Positions 27,301 to 35,585 of a stretch of 64,000 nucleotides of DNA are shown here, one piece after another; position 1 is the first letter of the stretch; each line of letters begins with the position of its first letter. This stretch comes from UBA9926 sp018645765. Its GTDB lineage: Bacteria > Pseudomonadota > Gammaproteobacteria > Pseudomonadales > Azotimanducaceae. The notes below the pieces were generated by a model. The model was not told the DNA's origin, did not search any database, and saw only the letters and a program-made list of their open reading frames with translations. The position numbers were made by a program, and so were the translations under genes. The stretch covers positions 186,001 to 250,000 of the forward strand of contig CASIBO010000003.1 in NCBI GenBank assembly GCA_949372755.1, given 5' to 3'.

Positions 27301-27342
27301 GCTCAGGGTTGTCGAGCGCGACCAGCGAGGACAACCCTGAGC
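27301..27342. repeat. 13-bp perfect inverted repeat abutting tandem array
   Basis: GCTCAGGGTTGTC at 27301-27313 pairs perfectly with GACAACCCTGAGC at 27330-27342, with a 16-base loop. The right arm runs into the first unit of the following tandem array (CCCTGAGC), which suggests the array arose from this arm. It follows the stop of the PA4642-like gene by about 50 bases but has no T-run, so it is not a classical terminator. Confidence 0.75.
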
Positions 27343-27630
27343 TAAAACAGCCCTGAGCTAGAACAGCCCTGAGCTAGAACAGCCCTGAGCTAAACAGCCC
27401 TGAGCTAAACAGCCCTGAGCTAGAACAGCCTTGAGCTAAAACAGCCCTGAGCTAGAACAGCCTTGGCCAGCCCGGCTAGACAGCCGAGCAGCGCCTTGAG
27501 CTAAAACAGCCCTGAGCTAGAACAGCCTTGAGCTAAAACAGCCTTGAGCTAAATCAGCCTTGAGCTAAAACAGCCCTGAGCTAAAACAGCCCTGAGCTAG
27601 AACAGCCTTGAGCTAAAACAGCCTTGAGCA
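27335..27630. repeat. Tandem array of 16-bp units upstream of trxB
   Basis: Sixteen near-identical copies of CCYTGAGCTARAACAG. Eight occupy 27335-27460 (the fourth and fifth are 15 bp), then comes a 33-bp divergent interruption (27461-27493) holding a small CGGCT/AGCCG hairpin, then eight more at 27494-27621 and a partial unit to 27630. Variation is confined to C/T at position 3 and A/G at position 11, plus one A-to-T. The unit is not a multiple of three and carries stop codons, so it is not coding. There are no spacers, so it is not CRISPR. Confidence 0.95.
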
Positions 27631-27707
27631 AACCACACGCTCTAACAAGATGCAGTGGCTATAAAATTAAGACATAGTCGTTATTAAATTAAGAGGAACA
27701 ATGGAAC

Positions 27708-28649
27708 ATGGAAACCCGCCATCAAAAACTGCTGATTCTCGGATCTGGTCCTGCGGGCTTCACCGCTGCGGTCTATGCGGCCAGAGCCAACCTTAACCCG
27801 GTGATCATTACGGGTATTGAAACCGGCGGCCAGCTCACCACGACAACCGACGTCGACAACTGGCCCGGTGATGTTGAGGGGTTGCAAGGCCCCGAACTCA
27901 TGCAACGCATGCAGCAACACGCGGAACGCTTCGAAGCCGAAATTCTCTATGACCACATTCATACCTGCGATCTCAGCCAGCGCCCTTTTGTCTTTGAAGG
28001 CGATCAGGCAACTTATACTTGTGATGCAGCGATCATCACCACCGGCGCCTCGGCCCGATACTTAGGACTCCCCTCTGAAGAAGCGTTTAAAGGTAAAGGC
28101 GTCAGCGCTTGCGCTACCTGCGACGGCTTCTTTTACCGGGGTCAGACCGTGGCCGTGATTGGCGGCGGCAATACCGCCTTAGAAGAAGCGCTTTATTTAT
28201 CGAACCTTGCTGAAACGGTCTATCTGGTTCATCGCCGGGACAAGTTCCGAGGTGAAAAGATCTTACAGAACCGCGTGCTTGAGAAAGACAACATCCAAGT
28301 GATCTGGAACAGTACGCTTGAGGAGGTATTGGGCGAGGATCTCGGGGTCACCGGTATGAAAATCCGGGCGATCGAAACCGATGCCGTGACCGAGATTCCC
28401 TTACAAGGGGTTTTTATTGCAATCGGACATACCCCTAATACCAGCCTCTTCGAGAATCAACTCACAATGGAAAACGGTTACTTGACCATTGCCAGCGGAC
28501 TCGAAGGTGGCGCCACCGCTACCAGCATCCCGGGTATTTTTGCCGCGGGGGATGTTGCTGATCATATTTATCGACAAGCAGTAACCTCCGCCGGTTTTGG
28601 CTGTATGGCCGCGCTCGATGCCGAAAAGTACCTTGACGAATTGGCGTGA
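27708..28649 (+). CDS. trxB: Thioredoxin reductase
   Basis: 313 residues. It has the FAD motif ILGSGPAGFTAAVYAARANL at the N-terminus, the redox pair in SACATCDGFF (CATC about residues 136-139), the NADPH motif GGGNTALEEALYLS, and the FAD-binding C-terminus GIFAAGDVADHIYRQAVTSA. It reduces thioredoxin with NADPH. Two ATGs precede the coding region; the one at 27708 is in frame and has GAGG about 11 bases upstream. The gene is separated from its upstream neighbour by the tandem-repeat array, so its promoter (perhaps around the AT-rich 27659-27690) lies right after the repeats. It is followed closely by aat. Confidence 0.96.
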   Translation: METRHQKLLILGSGPAGFTAAVYAARANLNPVIITGIETGGQLTTTTDVDNWPGDVEGLQGPELMQRMQQHAERFEAEILYDHIHTCDLSQRPFVFEGDQATYTCDAAIITTGASARYLGLPSEEAFKGKGVSACATCDGFFYRGQTVAVIGGGNTALEEALYLSNLAETVYLVHRRDKFRGEKILQNRVLEKDNIQVIWNSTLEEVLGEDLGVTGMKIRAIETDAVTEIPLQGVFIAIGHTPNTSLFENQLTMENGYLTIASGLEGGATATSIPGIFAAGDVADHIYRQAVTSAGFGCMAALDAEKYLDELA

Positions 28650-28664
28650 TTCGCAGCGCTCGGC

Positions 28665-29396
28665 ATGGCCATTGCCCTCACCGAATTAGATCAAGACCTC
28701 TGGTTTCCACACCCTGAGCAGGCGCTCGATGAGCCAGAGGGCCTGCTGGCTATCGGCGGCGACCTGTCGCCTAATCGACTGCGCCTCGCCTACCGGCATG
28801 GCATTTTCCCCTGGTATGAAGATGATCAACCGCTCCTGTGGTGGTCACCGCCAGATCGCGCCGTCGTATTCCCCGAGCGATTTAAGCCATCAAGAAGCTT
28901 GGCGCGGCTGCTCAACCAAAACACCTTTCAAGTCACTCTTGATGAGCACTTTGATGCGGTTATTGCTGGGTGCCAACAGCATCGCGTGCAGCAAGGCCAG
29001 GGCACCTGGATCACCCAAGAGATGATCACGGCCTATAGCCTTTTATTTGAAGCTGGGGACGCGCATAGCATCGCTTGTTTTTCCCAAGGACGTTTGGTCG
29101 GCGGCCTCTATGGCGTAAGCGTGGGCACAGTGTTTTGTGGGGAGTCCATGTTTTCCCTCGAAAGTAATGCCTCGAAGGTCGCCTTCAGCCATCTCGTTCG
29201 GAGTTGCCGCACCCTGGGCGTCAACCTTATCGACTGCCAGATGCCGAATCCTCACTTACGATCACTCGGGGCCGAGGTGCTACCCCGCACCACATTTCTG
29301 GGTTTGTTAGCAGACTTCGCTGACAGCGCAGTCGACTGGGCCCAATTGGCAGGGCCTTTACCAGCCTGGGACAAAGACGCGAGATCTTCGTCATGA
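28665..29396 (+). CDS. aat: Leucyl/phenylalanyl-tRNA-protein transferase
   Basis: 243 residues. Family blocks are the opening ALTELDQDLWFPHPEQAL, LLAIGGDLSPNRLRLAYRHG followed by IFPWYEDDQPLLWWSPPDRA, then GGLYGVSVGTVFCGESMFS and LIDCQMPNPHLRSLGAE. The enzyme adds Leu or Phe to proteins with N-terminal Lys or Arg, creating N-degrons recognised by ClpS and degraded by ClpAP. It follows trxB by 15 bp and overlaps bpt by 4 bp; clpS and clpA are 1-3 kb away, so the pathway is clustered here. Confidence 0.95.
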   Translation: MAIALTELDQDLWFPHPEQALDEPEGLLAIGGDLSPNRLRLAYRHGIFPWYEDDQPLLWWSPPDRAVVFPERFKPSRSLARLLNQNTFQVTLDEHFDAVIAGCQQHRVQQGQGTWITQEMITAYSLLFEAGDAHSIACFSQGRLVGGLYGVSVGTVFCGESMFSLESNASKVAFSHLVRSCRTLGVNLIDCQMPNPHLRSLGAEVLPRTTFLGLLADFADSAVDWAQLAGPLPAWDKDARSSS

Positions 29397-30100
29397 CCAA
29401 ACTTGAAGCGCTGAAGTTTTTCCAAACACCCGATCATCCCTGCAGCTACCTGCCAGAACAGCAAGCGACAACGGTGTTTGCCGACCCCGATGCCATCATC
29501 ACGACCACCTTGTACTCCCAGCTTTCACAACTCGGTTTTCGTCGAAGCGGCGCACATCTATATCGACCGCATTGCACTGCGTGTAATGCTTGTATCCCGG
29601 TTCGGATACCGGTGTCTGCCTTCGCAGCAAAACGTCGCCATCAGCGGGTACTGACGCGTAACCAAGATCTGTCCAAGCAGCGCCTACCGCCTCATAACAG
29701 CGATGAAATCTGGACGCTGTACGAGCGTTATATCAACCATCGCCACAGTGATGGCGATATGTACCCTGCAGACCGTGAGCAGTTCGTTAGTTTCTTAGTG
29801 ACTGGGAGACCGGAATCCCGGTTCACCGAATACCGACTGGGAAAACAACTCATCGCGGTGGCAGTTTCCGATCAAATCAATGATGGTTTGTCTGCGATTT
29901 ATACCTTTTTTGATCCCGATCACGCCCCGCGCTCGCTTGGGACCTTCGCGATCCTGGATCTCATGCAACAAACCGTGGCGGCAGCCCTGCCCTACCTCTA
30001 CCTCGGCTACTGGATCGAGGCCAGTAACAAGATGCGTTACAAGGCCGAGTTCCGCCCCCAAGAACGTCTCACGACCGCGGGATGGCAGCGAATCCCCTAG
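29393..30100 (+). CDS. bpt: Aspartate/glutamate leucyltransferase (Bpt)
   Basis: 235 residues. It has the Cys-rich N-terminal ATE motif CTACNACIPVRIPVSAF after HLYRPHC, the SDGDMYPADREQFVSFL segment, and the C-terminal half with LSAIYTFFDPDHAPRSLG and LPYLYLGYWIEASNKMRYK. Bpt attaches Leu to N-terminal Asp or Glu, a second entry into the leucine N-degron pathway. Its ATG overlaps the aat stop (ATGA), so the two transferases are coupled. Confidence 0.94.
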   Translation: MTKLEALKFFQTPDHPCSYLPEQQATTVFADPDAIITTTLYSQLSQLGFRRSGAHLYRPHCTACNACIPVRIPVSAFAAKRRHQRVLTRNQDLSKQRLPPHNSDEIWTLYERYINHRHSDGDMYPADREQFVSFLVTGRPESRFTEYRLGKQLIAVAVSDQINDGLSAIYTFFDPDHAPRSLGTFAILDLMQQTVAAALPYLYLGYWIEASNKMRYKAEFRPQERLTTAGWQRIP

Positions 30101-30212
30101 CCCTCATCTCGGTTGAAGACACAATGTTTCAGCCCCTTGCAGGCGCTTTGCCTTGCCCTAGCAATTAGTGCAAAATGCGCTCACTTTAAACGAGCTCGAC
30201 AATAGAGGCGCA

Positions 30213-30428
30213 ATGGCGAAGGAAGAACAAATTCAACTCTCTGGCACGGTCATCGATACCCTGCCCAATACCATGTTTCGGGTAGAACTGGAGAATGGCC
30301 ATGTTGTGATGGCTCATATCTCGGGGAAAATGCGAAAGAATTACATTCGTATCCTAACGGGCGACAAGGTGAAGGTCGAGCTCACCCCTTACGATCTTTC
30401 TAAAGGTCGGATTACCTTCCGCGAATAA
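30213..30428 (+). CDS. infA: Translation initiation factor IF-1
   Basis: 71 residues, one short of the usual 72. The sequence MAKEEQIQLSGTVIDTLP continues through FRVELENGHVVMAHISGKMR and ends in KVELTPYDLSKGRITFRE, the complete S1-like OB fold. It binds the ribosomal A site during initiation. An upstream frame extension to 30168 is ignored because the ATG at 30213 gives the exact family N-terminus. It is separated from bpt by about 110 bases that probably include its own promoter. Confidence 0.97.
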   Translation: MAKEEQIQLSGTVIDTLPNTMFRVELENGHVVMAHISGKMRKNYIRILTGDKVKVELTPYDLSKGRITFRE

Positions 30429-30440
30429 TCGGTTGGGGGA

Positions 30441-30476
30441 CTTGCCAGTCCGTAACGCACTGGCAGGGACCTTTTC
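30441..30476. terminator. Probable terminator between convergent infA and clpA
   Basis: TGCCAGT at 30443-30449 pairs with ACTGGCA at 30459-30465 around a nine-base loop, and outer bases allow some extension. CCTTTTCG follows on the plus strand, a short T-run. It fits the 49-base gap between two convergent stop codons. Confidence 0.55.
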
Positions 30477-30477
30477 G

Positions 30478-32736
30478 TTAAACGACCGCCTCTTCTTCAA
30501 TATTCAGAACCAAATCCCCGTCTTCGATGTCAACCTGCACCACACCGCCGTGCTTGGCTAGGCGTCCAAACAAGATGTCTTCGGCTAACGGCTTTTTAAT
30601 CTTGTCTTGGATAAGACGCTGCATGGGCCTTGCGCCGAGCAATTCATCGTAGCCTTGCTCTCCCAACCAAGCGCGCGCCGCTTCGCTGACCTCGAGCAGA
30701 ACCTTCTTGTCGTCCAACTGAACCTGAATTTCAACCAAGAACTTATCGACCACCGTTTTGATCACGTCTCGGGTGAGCGGACCGAAGGGAATAATGCTGT
30801 CCAAACGGTTTCGGAACTCTGGCGTAAACATCTTCTTCACGACCTCTAAACCATCGGTTGAATGATCCTGAGTCTGAAAACCAATTGAGCTGCGAGACAT
30901 TTCCTGAGCACCGGCGTTAGTCGTCATGACCAAAATGACGTTCTTAAAATCTGCTTTGCGACCATTGTTATCGGTCAGCGCACCATGATCCATAACCTGC
31001 AACAAAAGATTGAAGACATCTGGGTGGGCTTTTTCGATTTCGTCGAGCAGTAAAACGCAATGCGGTTGCTTGGTGATCGCCTCCGTTAGCAGTCCGCCTT
31101 GGTCGAACCCAACGTAACCAGGCGGCGCCCCGATCAATCTTGAAACGGTGTGTCGTTCCATGTATTCCGACATATCGAACCGAACCAACTCAACGCCCAT
31201 AATGCGTGCCAATTGCCGACAGACTTCGGTTTTACCCACACCCGTTGGGCCGGAAAATAAGAACGAGCCGATCGGCTTTTCCCCTTCTCGCAAGCCTGCG
31301 CGGGCAAGCTTAATCGCACTCGACAGGGAATCAATCGCATCGTCCTGACCAAAAATCACCATCTTAAGGTTGGCATCAAGATCTTTGAGCGATTCTTTTT
31401 CATCAGAGCTGACACTGGCCGATGGAATCCTTGCGATCTTCGCGACCATCCGTTCGACATCCCCAACACTGATTTGCTTTTTGCGACGACTCGCTGGCTG
31501 CAGTTGCTGAAATGCCCCAACTTCATCAATCACATCGATCGCTTTGTCTGGCATGAAACGATCGTTAATAAACTTTTGCGCCAGTTCTGCGGCCACCCGT
31601 AGGCTGCGATCGGTGTATTTCAGGTTGTGGTGTTCCTCGTATTTCGACTTGAGCCCTTTCAGGATCAGGTAAGTATCATCAACACTGGGCTCGCTTACAT
31701 CAACCTTCTGAAATCGTCTGGACAAGGCACGATCCTTATCAAAGATCCCGCGATACTCCTGGTAAGTCGTGCTGCCCATACACCGGATTTCGCCCGAGGC
31801 CAGCATCGGCTTCAACAAGTTCGACGCATCCATCACGCCACCGGACGCCGCCCCGGCGCCAATAATCGTGTGTATTTCATCGATAAATAAGATCTGGCTC
31901 TTGGACTTTCTGAGCTCGTTCAACAGACCTTTCAGCCGTTTTTCAAAATCGCCGCGGTATTTGGTCCCGGCGAGCAACGCCCCCAAATCCAGGCTGTACA
32001 CAATACTGTCCCGAATAACCTCGGGCACCTTGCCGTCAACAATCAACTTCGCAAGGCCTTCGGCAATGGCCGTTTTACCCACCCCCGACTCGCCAACCAG
32101 CAGAGGGTTATTCTTGCGACGGCGCGATAGCGTTTGCACTACGCGCTCGACCTCCTCTTCTCGGCCGATGAGCGGGTCGATCTGTCCGGTCCTAGCCAGT
32201 TCATTCAGGTTGGTTGCATAAGCTTCGAGTGGACTCGGTGGCCGCTCTTCGCCTTCCTCATCACCGCTTTCCTCTGTCCGCTCTTCGGTTTCCTCAGCCC
32301 CATCTTTACGCGTGCCGTGCGACATATAATTCACGACATCAATTCGATTGACGTCCTGATCCTTCAAGGAATACACGGCGTGGCTTTCTCCTTCGGCAAA
32401 CATTGCTACTAAAACATGTGCACCGGTCACTTCTTTCTTGCCGGAGCTCTGTACATGGAATACCGCGCGCTGCAGGACCCGCTGAAATCCGAGCGTCGGT
32501 TGCGTTTCTCGGCCGTCCTGATCTTCTGGGATAATAGGGGTGGTTTCAGCAATGAACGTCGCAAGCGACTGCTTCAACTTTTCAACATCCGCATTGCAGG
32601 CGCTCAGCACGGTCACCGCCGCTGTGTTGTCCAACAAAGCCAGCAGCAAATGCTCTACGCTCATCAACTCATGGCGTTGCGCCCTGGCATCTTTGAATGC
32701 CAGATTTAGGGAAACTTCTAATTCACGACTTAGCAT
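30478..32736 (-). CDS. clpA: ATP-dependent Clp protease ATP-binding subunit ClpA
   Basis: 752 residues. The N-domain (two Clp repeats, starting LSRELEVSLNLAFKDARAQR) is followed by an acidic linker rich in Glu, AAA-1 with Walker A VGESGVGKTAIAEGLA, and AAA-2 with GPTGVGKTEVCRQLARIMG and Walker B VLLLDEIEKAHPDVFNLLLQ. The IGF/L loop needed for ClpP docking appears as SRSSIGFQTQ near the end of AAA-2. ClpA unfolds substrates for ClpP; clpP itself is not in the window. It lies 24 bp downstream of clpS on the same strand. Confidence 0.96.
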   Translation of the reverse strand: MLSRELEVSLNLAFKDARAQRHELMSVEHLLLALLDNTAAVTVLSACNADVEKLKQSLATFIAETTPIIPEDQDGRETQPTLGFQRVLQRAVFHVQSSGKKEVTGAHVLVAMFAEGESHAVYSLKDQDVNRIDVVNYMSHGTRKDGAEETEERTEESGDEEGEERPPSPLEAYATNLNELARTGQIDPLIGREEEVERVVQTLSRRRKNNPLLVGESGVGKTAIAEGLAKLIVDGKVPEVIRDSIVYSLDLGALLAGTKYRGDFEKRLKGLLNELRKSKSQILFIDEIHTIIGAGAASGGVMDASNLLKPMLASGEIRCMGSTTYQEYRGIFDKDRALSRRFQKVDVSEPSVDDTYLILKGLKSKYEEHHNLKYTDRSLRVAAELAQKFINDRFMPDKAIDVIDEVGAFQQLQPASRRKKQISVGDVERMVAKIARIPSASVSSDEKESLKDLDANLKMVIFGQDDAIDSLSSAIKLARAGLREGEKPIGSFLFSGPTGVGKTEVCRQLARIMGVELVRFDMSEYMERHTVSRLIGAPPGYVGFDQGGLLTEAITKQPHCVLLLDEIEKAHPDVFNLLLQVMDHGALTDNNGRKADFKNVILVMTTNAGAQEMSRSSIGFQTQDHSTDGLEVVKKMFTPEFRNRLDSIIPFGPLTRDVIKTVVDKFLVEIQVQLDDKKVLLEVSEAARAWLGEQGYDELLGARPMQRLIQDKIKKPLAEDILFGRLAKHGGVVQVDIEDGDLVLNIEEEAVV

Positions 32737-32760
32737 CTGTTTAACCTTCTTTGTAACGGG

Positions 32761-33108
32761 TTAATCCACGGGTTCAATGTCGGATACCAGTGGATGTTGA
32801 TTTTCTTGCGCATATTGGTTGACTTGGGCGGATTTGGTTTCGGCGACGTCCTTTGCGTAAATGCCGCAGGTTCCCTTGCCCGTTTGATGTACAGCCAACA
32901 TTATTTGAGTGGCTTTCTCGCCGTTCATACCGAAAAATATCTGCAACACCTCGACCACAAACTCCATTGGCGTGTAGTCATCGTTGAGTAACGTTACCTT
33001 CCAAAGCGGCGGCTTTGCCAGCTTTGGCTTCTCTGGCGCAACAATCACGCCTATTTCTCGGTCATCCTCAGGATCCTGACTGCCGGTTGTTATCCAATCT
33101 TTTTTCAT
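32761..33108 (-). CDS. clpS: ClpS adaptor
   Basis: 115 residues. The core has KVTLLNDDYTPMEFVVEVL (Asn and Asp forming the N-degron pocket), FFGMNGEKATQIMLAVHQTG and GTCGIYAKDVAETKSAQV. ClpS delivers proteins with N-terminal Leu, Phe, Trp or Tyr to ClpA. ATG at 33108 is preceded directly by an in-frame GTG (33111); either could initiate. In many relatives cspD is divergently placed upstream; here the next gene is the pseudouridine synthase. Confidence 0.95.
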   Translation of the reverse strand: MKKDWITTGSQDPEDDREIGVIVAPEKPKLAKPPLWKVTLLNDDYTPMEFVVEVLQIFFGMNGEKATQIMLAVHQTGKGTCGIYAKDVAETKSAQVNQYAQENQHPLVSDIEPVD

Positions 33109-33321
33109 CACGCGCCTTTTTTGCAGCTCCTAACTTTTATGGGGGCATTGTTTCTTTTTTTAAAGGCCCTCGATGGTACGGTTTTTACCGGCAGTTGGCT
33201 TTCTGCTGGGAAAACGCATCACTACTTGCGACTGAGTATGCGGGAAGGCCCGTCAGATAACCAATAGACAGTTCTAGGTATTTTCTGGACAATCAAAGCC
33301 TTCTTCAATGCCTCTGCGACC

Positions 33322-33921
33322 ATGCAGCACGACCTCATCTTGTTTCACAAACCCTTCGGCGTTCTCTGTCAATTTACGGGCGCGCCGCCGACTTTAGCGG
33401 ATCATATTGATCTTCAGGGGTTTTATCCGGCAGGCCGTTTGGACAAAGACTCCGAGGGGCTCCTCATCTTAACCAATTCTGGCGTTTTACAAGCTCGTAT
33501 CACCGAACCCACTCAGAAAATGGCAAAAACCTATTGGGTGCAAGTGGAGGGTGAGTGCCAAGCCAATGCAGTTCAAGCGCTGCAAGACGGCGTAACCCTA
33601 AAAGACGGGCTGACGCGCCCTGCAAAAGTGCAGATCATTGCGCCGGCACTACCGCCGCGTACGCCCCCCATCCGATCGCGACAAAACCAAGCAACAAGTT
33701 GGCTCGAAATCACCCTCACAGAGGGCAGAAACCGTCAAGTCCGGCGCATGACGGCCCACGTGGGGCATCCGACGCTGCGATTATTTCGACGCCGTATTGG
33801 GCCTTGGGGAATTGATGATCTCGCCTCAGGTAAGTGGGTTCGAAGCCGCATCAACCTACCCGCTCCGGCGATTCAGGTCAGGCATCCCAAGCGGTCGCCT
33901 TCGCCTCGTCGGAAGACCTAG
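33322..33921 (+). CDS. rluE: 23S rRNA pseudouridine synthase, RluE-like
   Basis: 199 residues of the RsuA/RluBEF group without an S4 domain. It has ILFHKPFGVLCQFTG at the start, the catalytic motif AGRLDKDSEGLLILTN with the active Asp, and LEITLTEGRNRQVRRMTAHV. RluE modifies U2457 of 23S rRNA in E. coli. The final residues are basic and proline rich (RHPKRSPSPRRKT) and are encoded in DNA that also encodes the end of moaE on the other strand, a 44-bp tail-to-tail overlap. Confidence 0.88.
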   Translation: MQHDLILFHKPFGVLCQFTGAPPTLADHIDLQGFYPAGRLDKDSEGLLILTNSGVLQARITEPTQKMAKTYWVQVEGECQANAVQALQDGVTLKDGLTRPAKVQIIAPALPPRTPPIRSRQNQATSWLEITLTEGRNRQVRRMTAHVGHPTLRLFRRRIGPWGIDDLASGKWVRSRINLPAPAIQVRHPKRSPSPRRKT

Positions 33922-34336
33922 CCTCAACCCATCGATAACCGTCTGGAATCGATTCTTTTTTCCAAAAGGTCGCGTTCGTTTTCAAATAATCCATAATCAT
34001 CTCACAAGCGTCGAACGCTTCACCGCGATGACTGGCCGAGACGGCCACCAAAACAATATTATCCCCCGGCTTCAAATGACCAATTCGGTGAACGACCATT
34101 GCGCCATGTAACGTCCAGCGGCGCGCTGCCTCATCCACAATTTGATCCAATTGACGCTCCGTCATACCCGGGTAATGCTCCAAGTACAGTCCGCCAACGG
34201 CTTCATCAAGATTCGAGTTGCGCACCGCGCCTGTAAAAAAGCACAACCCGCCCGCGAGACCCGATTGCATCTTCAATTCAGCCAAAGCGGCATCAAGACT
34301 AAAGTCTTCGACTTGAATCAAAATAGATCGATACAT
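33878..34336 (-). CDS. moaE: Molybdopterin synthase catalytic subunit MoaE
   Basis: 152 residues. It shows GGLCFFTGAVRNSNLD, LYLEHYPGMTERQL, HRIGHLKPGDNIVLVAVSAS with the conserved HR..G, and KKESIPDGYRWVEA containing the active Lys pair. With MoaD it inserts two sulfurs into precursor Z to give molybdopterin. It starts one base after the moaD stop and completes a moaC-moaD-moaE operon. moaA is not here. Its 3' end overlaps rluE. Confidence 0.95.
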   Translation of the reverse strand: MYRSILIQVEDFSLDAALAELKMQSGLAGGLCFFTGAVRNSNLDEAVGGLYLEHYPGMTERQLDQIVDEAARRWTLHGAMVVHRIGHLKPGDNIVLVAVSASHRGEAFDACEMIMDYLKTNATFWKKESIPDGYRWVEARSSDEAKATAWDA

Positions 34337-34337
34337 C

Positions 34338-34586
34338 TCAGCCCCCTGTCACCGGCGGAAAAAAGGCCACTTCTGAGGCGACGGAAACCATCGCTAAATC
34401 ATCGACCATTTCTTGATCCACCGCCGCCATAATCGATTGGGTGCGGCTTACCGCATTAAGCGTTTCGCCGTTCGGCAGTTTAATCATGGACTTAAGCGCA
34501 CCGACGGTTGTGGGCGCCTCTAACACGATCTCGATCTCACTCCGCCCCATGGTTTCCCTAAGCGCTGCAAAGAATAAAACCTTCAC
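34338..34586 (-). CDS. moaD: Molybdopterin synthase sulfur carrier subunit MoaD
   Basis: 82 residues, beta-grasp ubiquitin-like fold. It begins VKVLFFAALRETMG (GTG start) and ends in FFPPVTGG, the C-terminal Gly-Gly that MoeB adenylates and that carries the thiocarboxylate. The GTG at 34586 overlaps the moaC stop as GTGA, the typical coupling in this operon; a TTG further upstream at 34601 is in frame but less likely. Confidence 0.93.
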   Translation of the reverse strand: MKVLFFAALRETMGRSEIEIVLEAPTTVGALKSMIKLPNGETLNAVSRTQSIMAAVDQEMVDDLAMVSVASEVAFFPPVTGG

Positions 34587-35068
34587 TGCTCGATCCCCCA
34601 ATCCCCGGACTGCCCGCCCGATTTCTTGATCAATTTCACTTCCCCGATCACCATGGCCCTGTCGACGGCTTTACACATGTCATAAATTGTCAGTCCCGCG
34701 ACGCAAACGGCCGTTAGCGCTTCCATTTCAACCCCAGTACTACCGCGTAGTCGACATTCGGATTGAATACGGATCATGGACGCCGCCTCATCAATTTGGA
34801 ACGTCACTTCAATCCCAGTTAGCGCTAAAGGATGACAAAGGGGGATCAAGTCAGAGCAGCGTTTTGCCGCCTGAATACCCGCGATCTTAGCAACCGTCAG
34901 CACATCACCCTTTTTATGACTCGCTTGAACAATCATCGCCAGGGTCTCTTTCGACATTGCCACCTGCCCACTCGCTCGGGCAATCCGCTGAGTTTCAAGT
35001 TTGTCGCTCACATCCACCATGGTCGCTTCACCATTGGCATCGATGTGCGTAAGTATTTTTTCGGGCAT
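34583..35068 (-). CDS. moaC: Cyclic pyranopterin monophosphate synthase MoaC
   Basis: 161 residues. Family blocks are MVDVSDKLETQRIARASG, GIQAAKRCSDLIPLCHPLAL with the catalytic Lys and His region, GVEMEALTAVCVAGLTIYDM and the closing KSGG. It converts the GTP-derived cyclic intermediate into cyclic pyranopterin monophosphate, the first committed molybdenum-cofactor product. ATG at 35068 is preferred over TTG at 35074. It heads the moaCDE operon and is divergent from nudJ. Confidence 0.95.
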   Translation of the reverse strand: MPEKILTHIDANGEATMVDVSDKLETQRIARASGQVAMSKETLAMIVQASHKKGDVLTVAKIAGIQAAKRCSDLIPLCHPLALTGIEVTFQIDEAASMIRIQSECRLRGSTGVEMEALTAVCVAGLTIYDMCKAVDRAMVIGEVKLIKKSGGQSGDWGIEQ

Positions 35069-35104
35069 AATCAACTTCTCTCATAAGATCGATCCGGAGG
35101 CAAC

Positions 35105-35545
35105 TTGAGCTGGCCACCCGAAATCACTGTCGCGGCTATTGTAACCCGGAATGATACATTCCTCATGGTGGAAGAGATTGACCACGGCGACCTGGTTATC
35201 AACCAACCTGCTGGGCATTTAGAACCCAACGAGTCACTCGTTGAGGCCATGATGCGCGAGGTGCTCGAAGAAACGAGCTACCTCACTCGACCTGAGGCCA
35301 TCATTGGTCTCTATCAGTTTCAGGCGCCTAACGAGGGACCATTGTATTTTAGAATTTGCTACTTAGCCCGCGTCATTGAAAAGACCCAGCAAGCCCTCGA
35401 CCCTGATATCCAAGCCGCGCTTTGGCTTACCCAAACAGACATCATGCAGCGCAAGCATCGCAGCCCTTTGGTTGCCCGCTGTTTGCAGGATTATCAAAAC
35501 GGGCATCGCATCCCGCTCGAACATTCCGCGTTGATCCTGTCATGA
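35105..35545 (+). CDS. nudJ: NUDIX hydrolase NudJ
   Basis: 146 residues. The Nudix box is GHLEPNESLVEAMMREVLEE with the REVLEE core, although the usual final Gly is Ser (ETSY). The N-terminal strand TVAAIVTRNDTFLMVEE and later GLYQFQAPNEG are NudJ-like. NudJ hydrolyses HMP-PP, nucleoside tri- and diphosphates and isoprenyl diphosphates. The start is TTG at 35105 with a clear GGAGG 5 bases upstream; no ATG fits. It lies directly before mnmA, the classical arrangement in gammaproteobacteria. Confidence 0.88.
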   Translation: MSWPPEITVAAIVTRNDTFLMVEEIDHGDLVINQPAGHLEPNESLVEAMMREVLEETSYLTRPEAIIGLYQFQAPNEGPLYFRICYLARVIEKTQQALDPDIQAALWLTQTDIMQRKHRSPLVARCLQDYQNGHRIPLEHSALILS

Positions 35546-35585
35546 TCCGAGTTAACGACCCAAAGTTTGCTGGCGGGGCGCACCC

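Noticed and set aside
27335..27630. CRISPR array
   Set aside because: Units are directly abutting 16-mers with no unique spacers and no cas genes nearby.
27335..27630. tRNA-like A-box (TAGCTCAG on the minus strand) in each repeat
   Set aside because: No cloverleaf, T-loop or acceptor stem; the similarity is limited to about eight bases and is probably chance.
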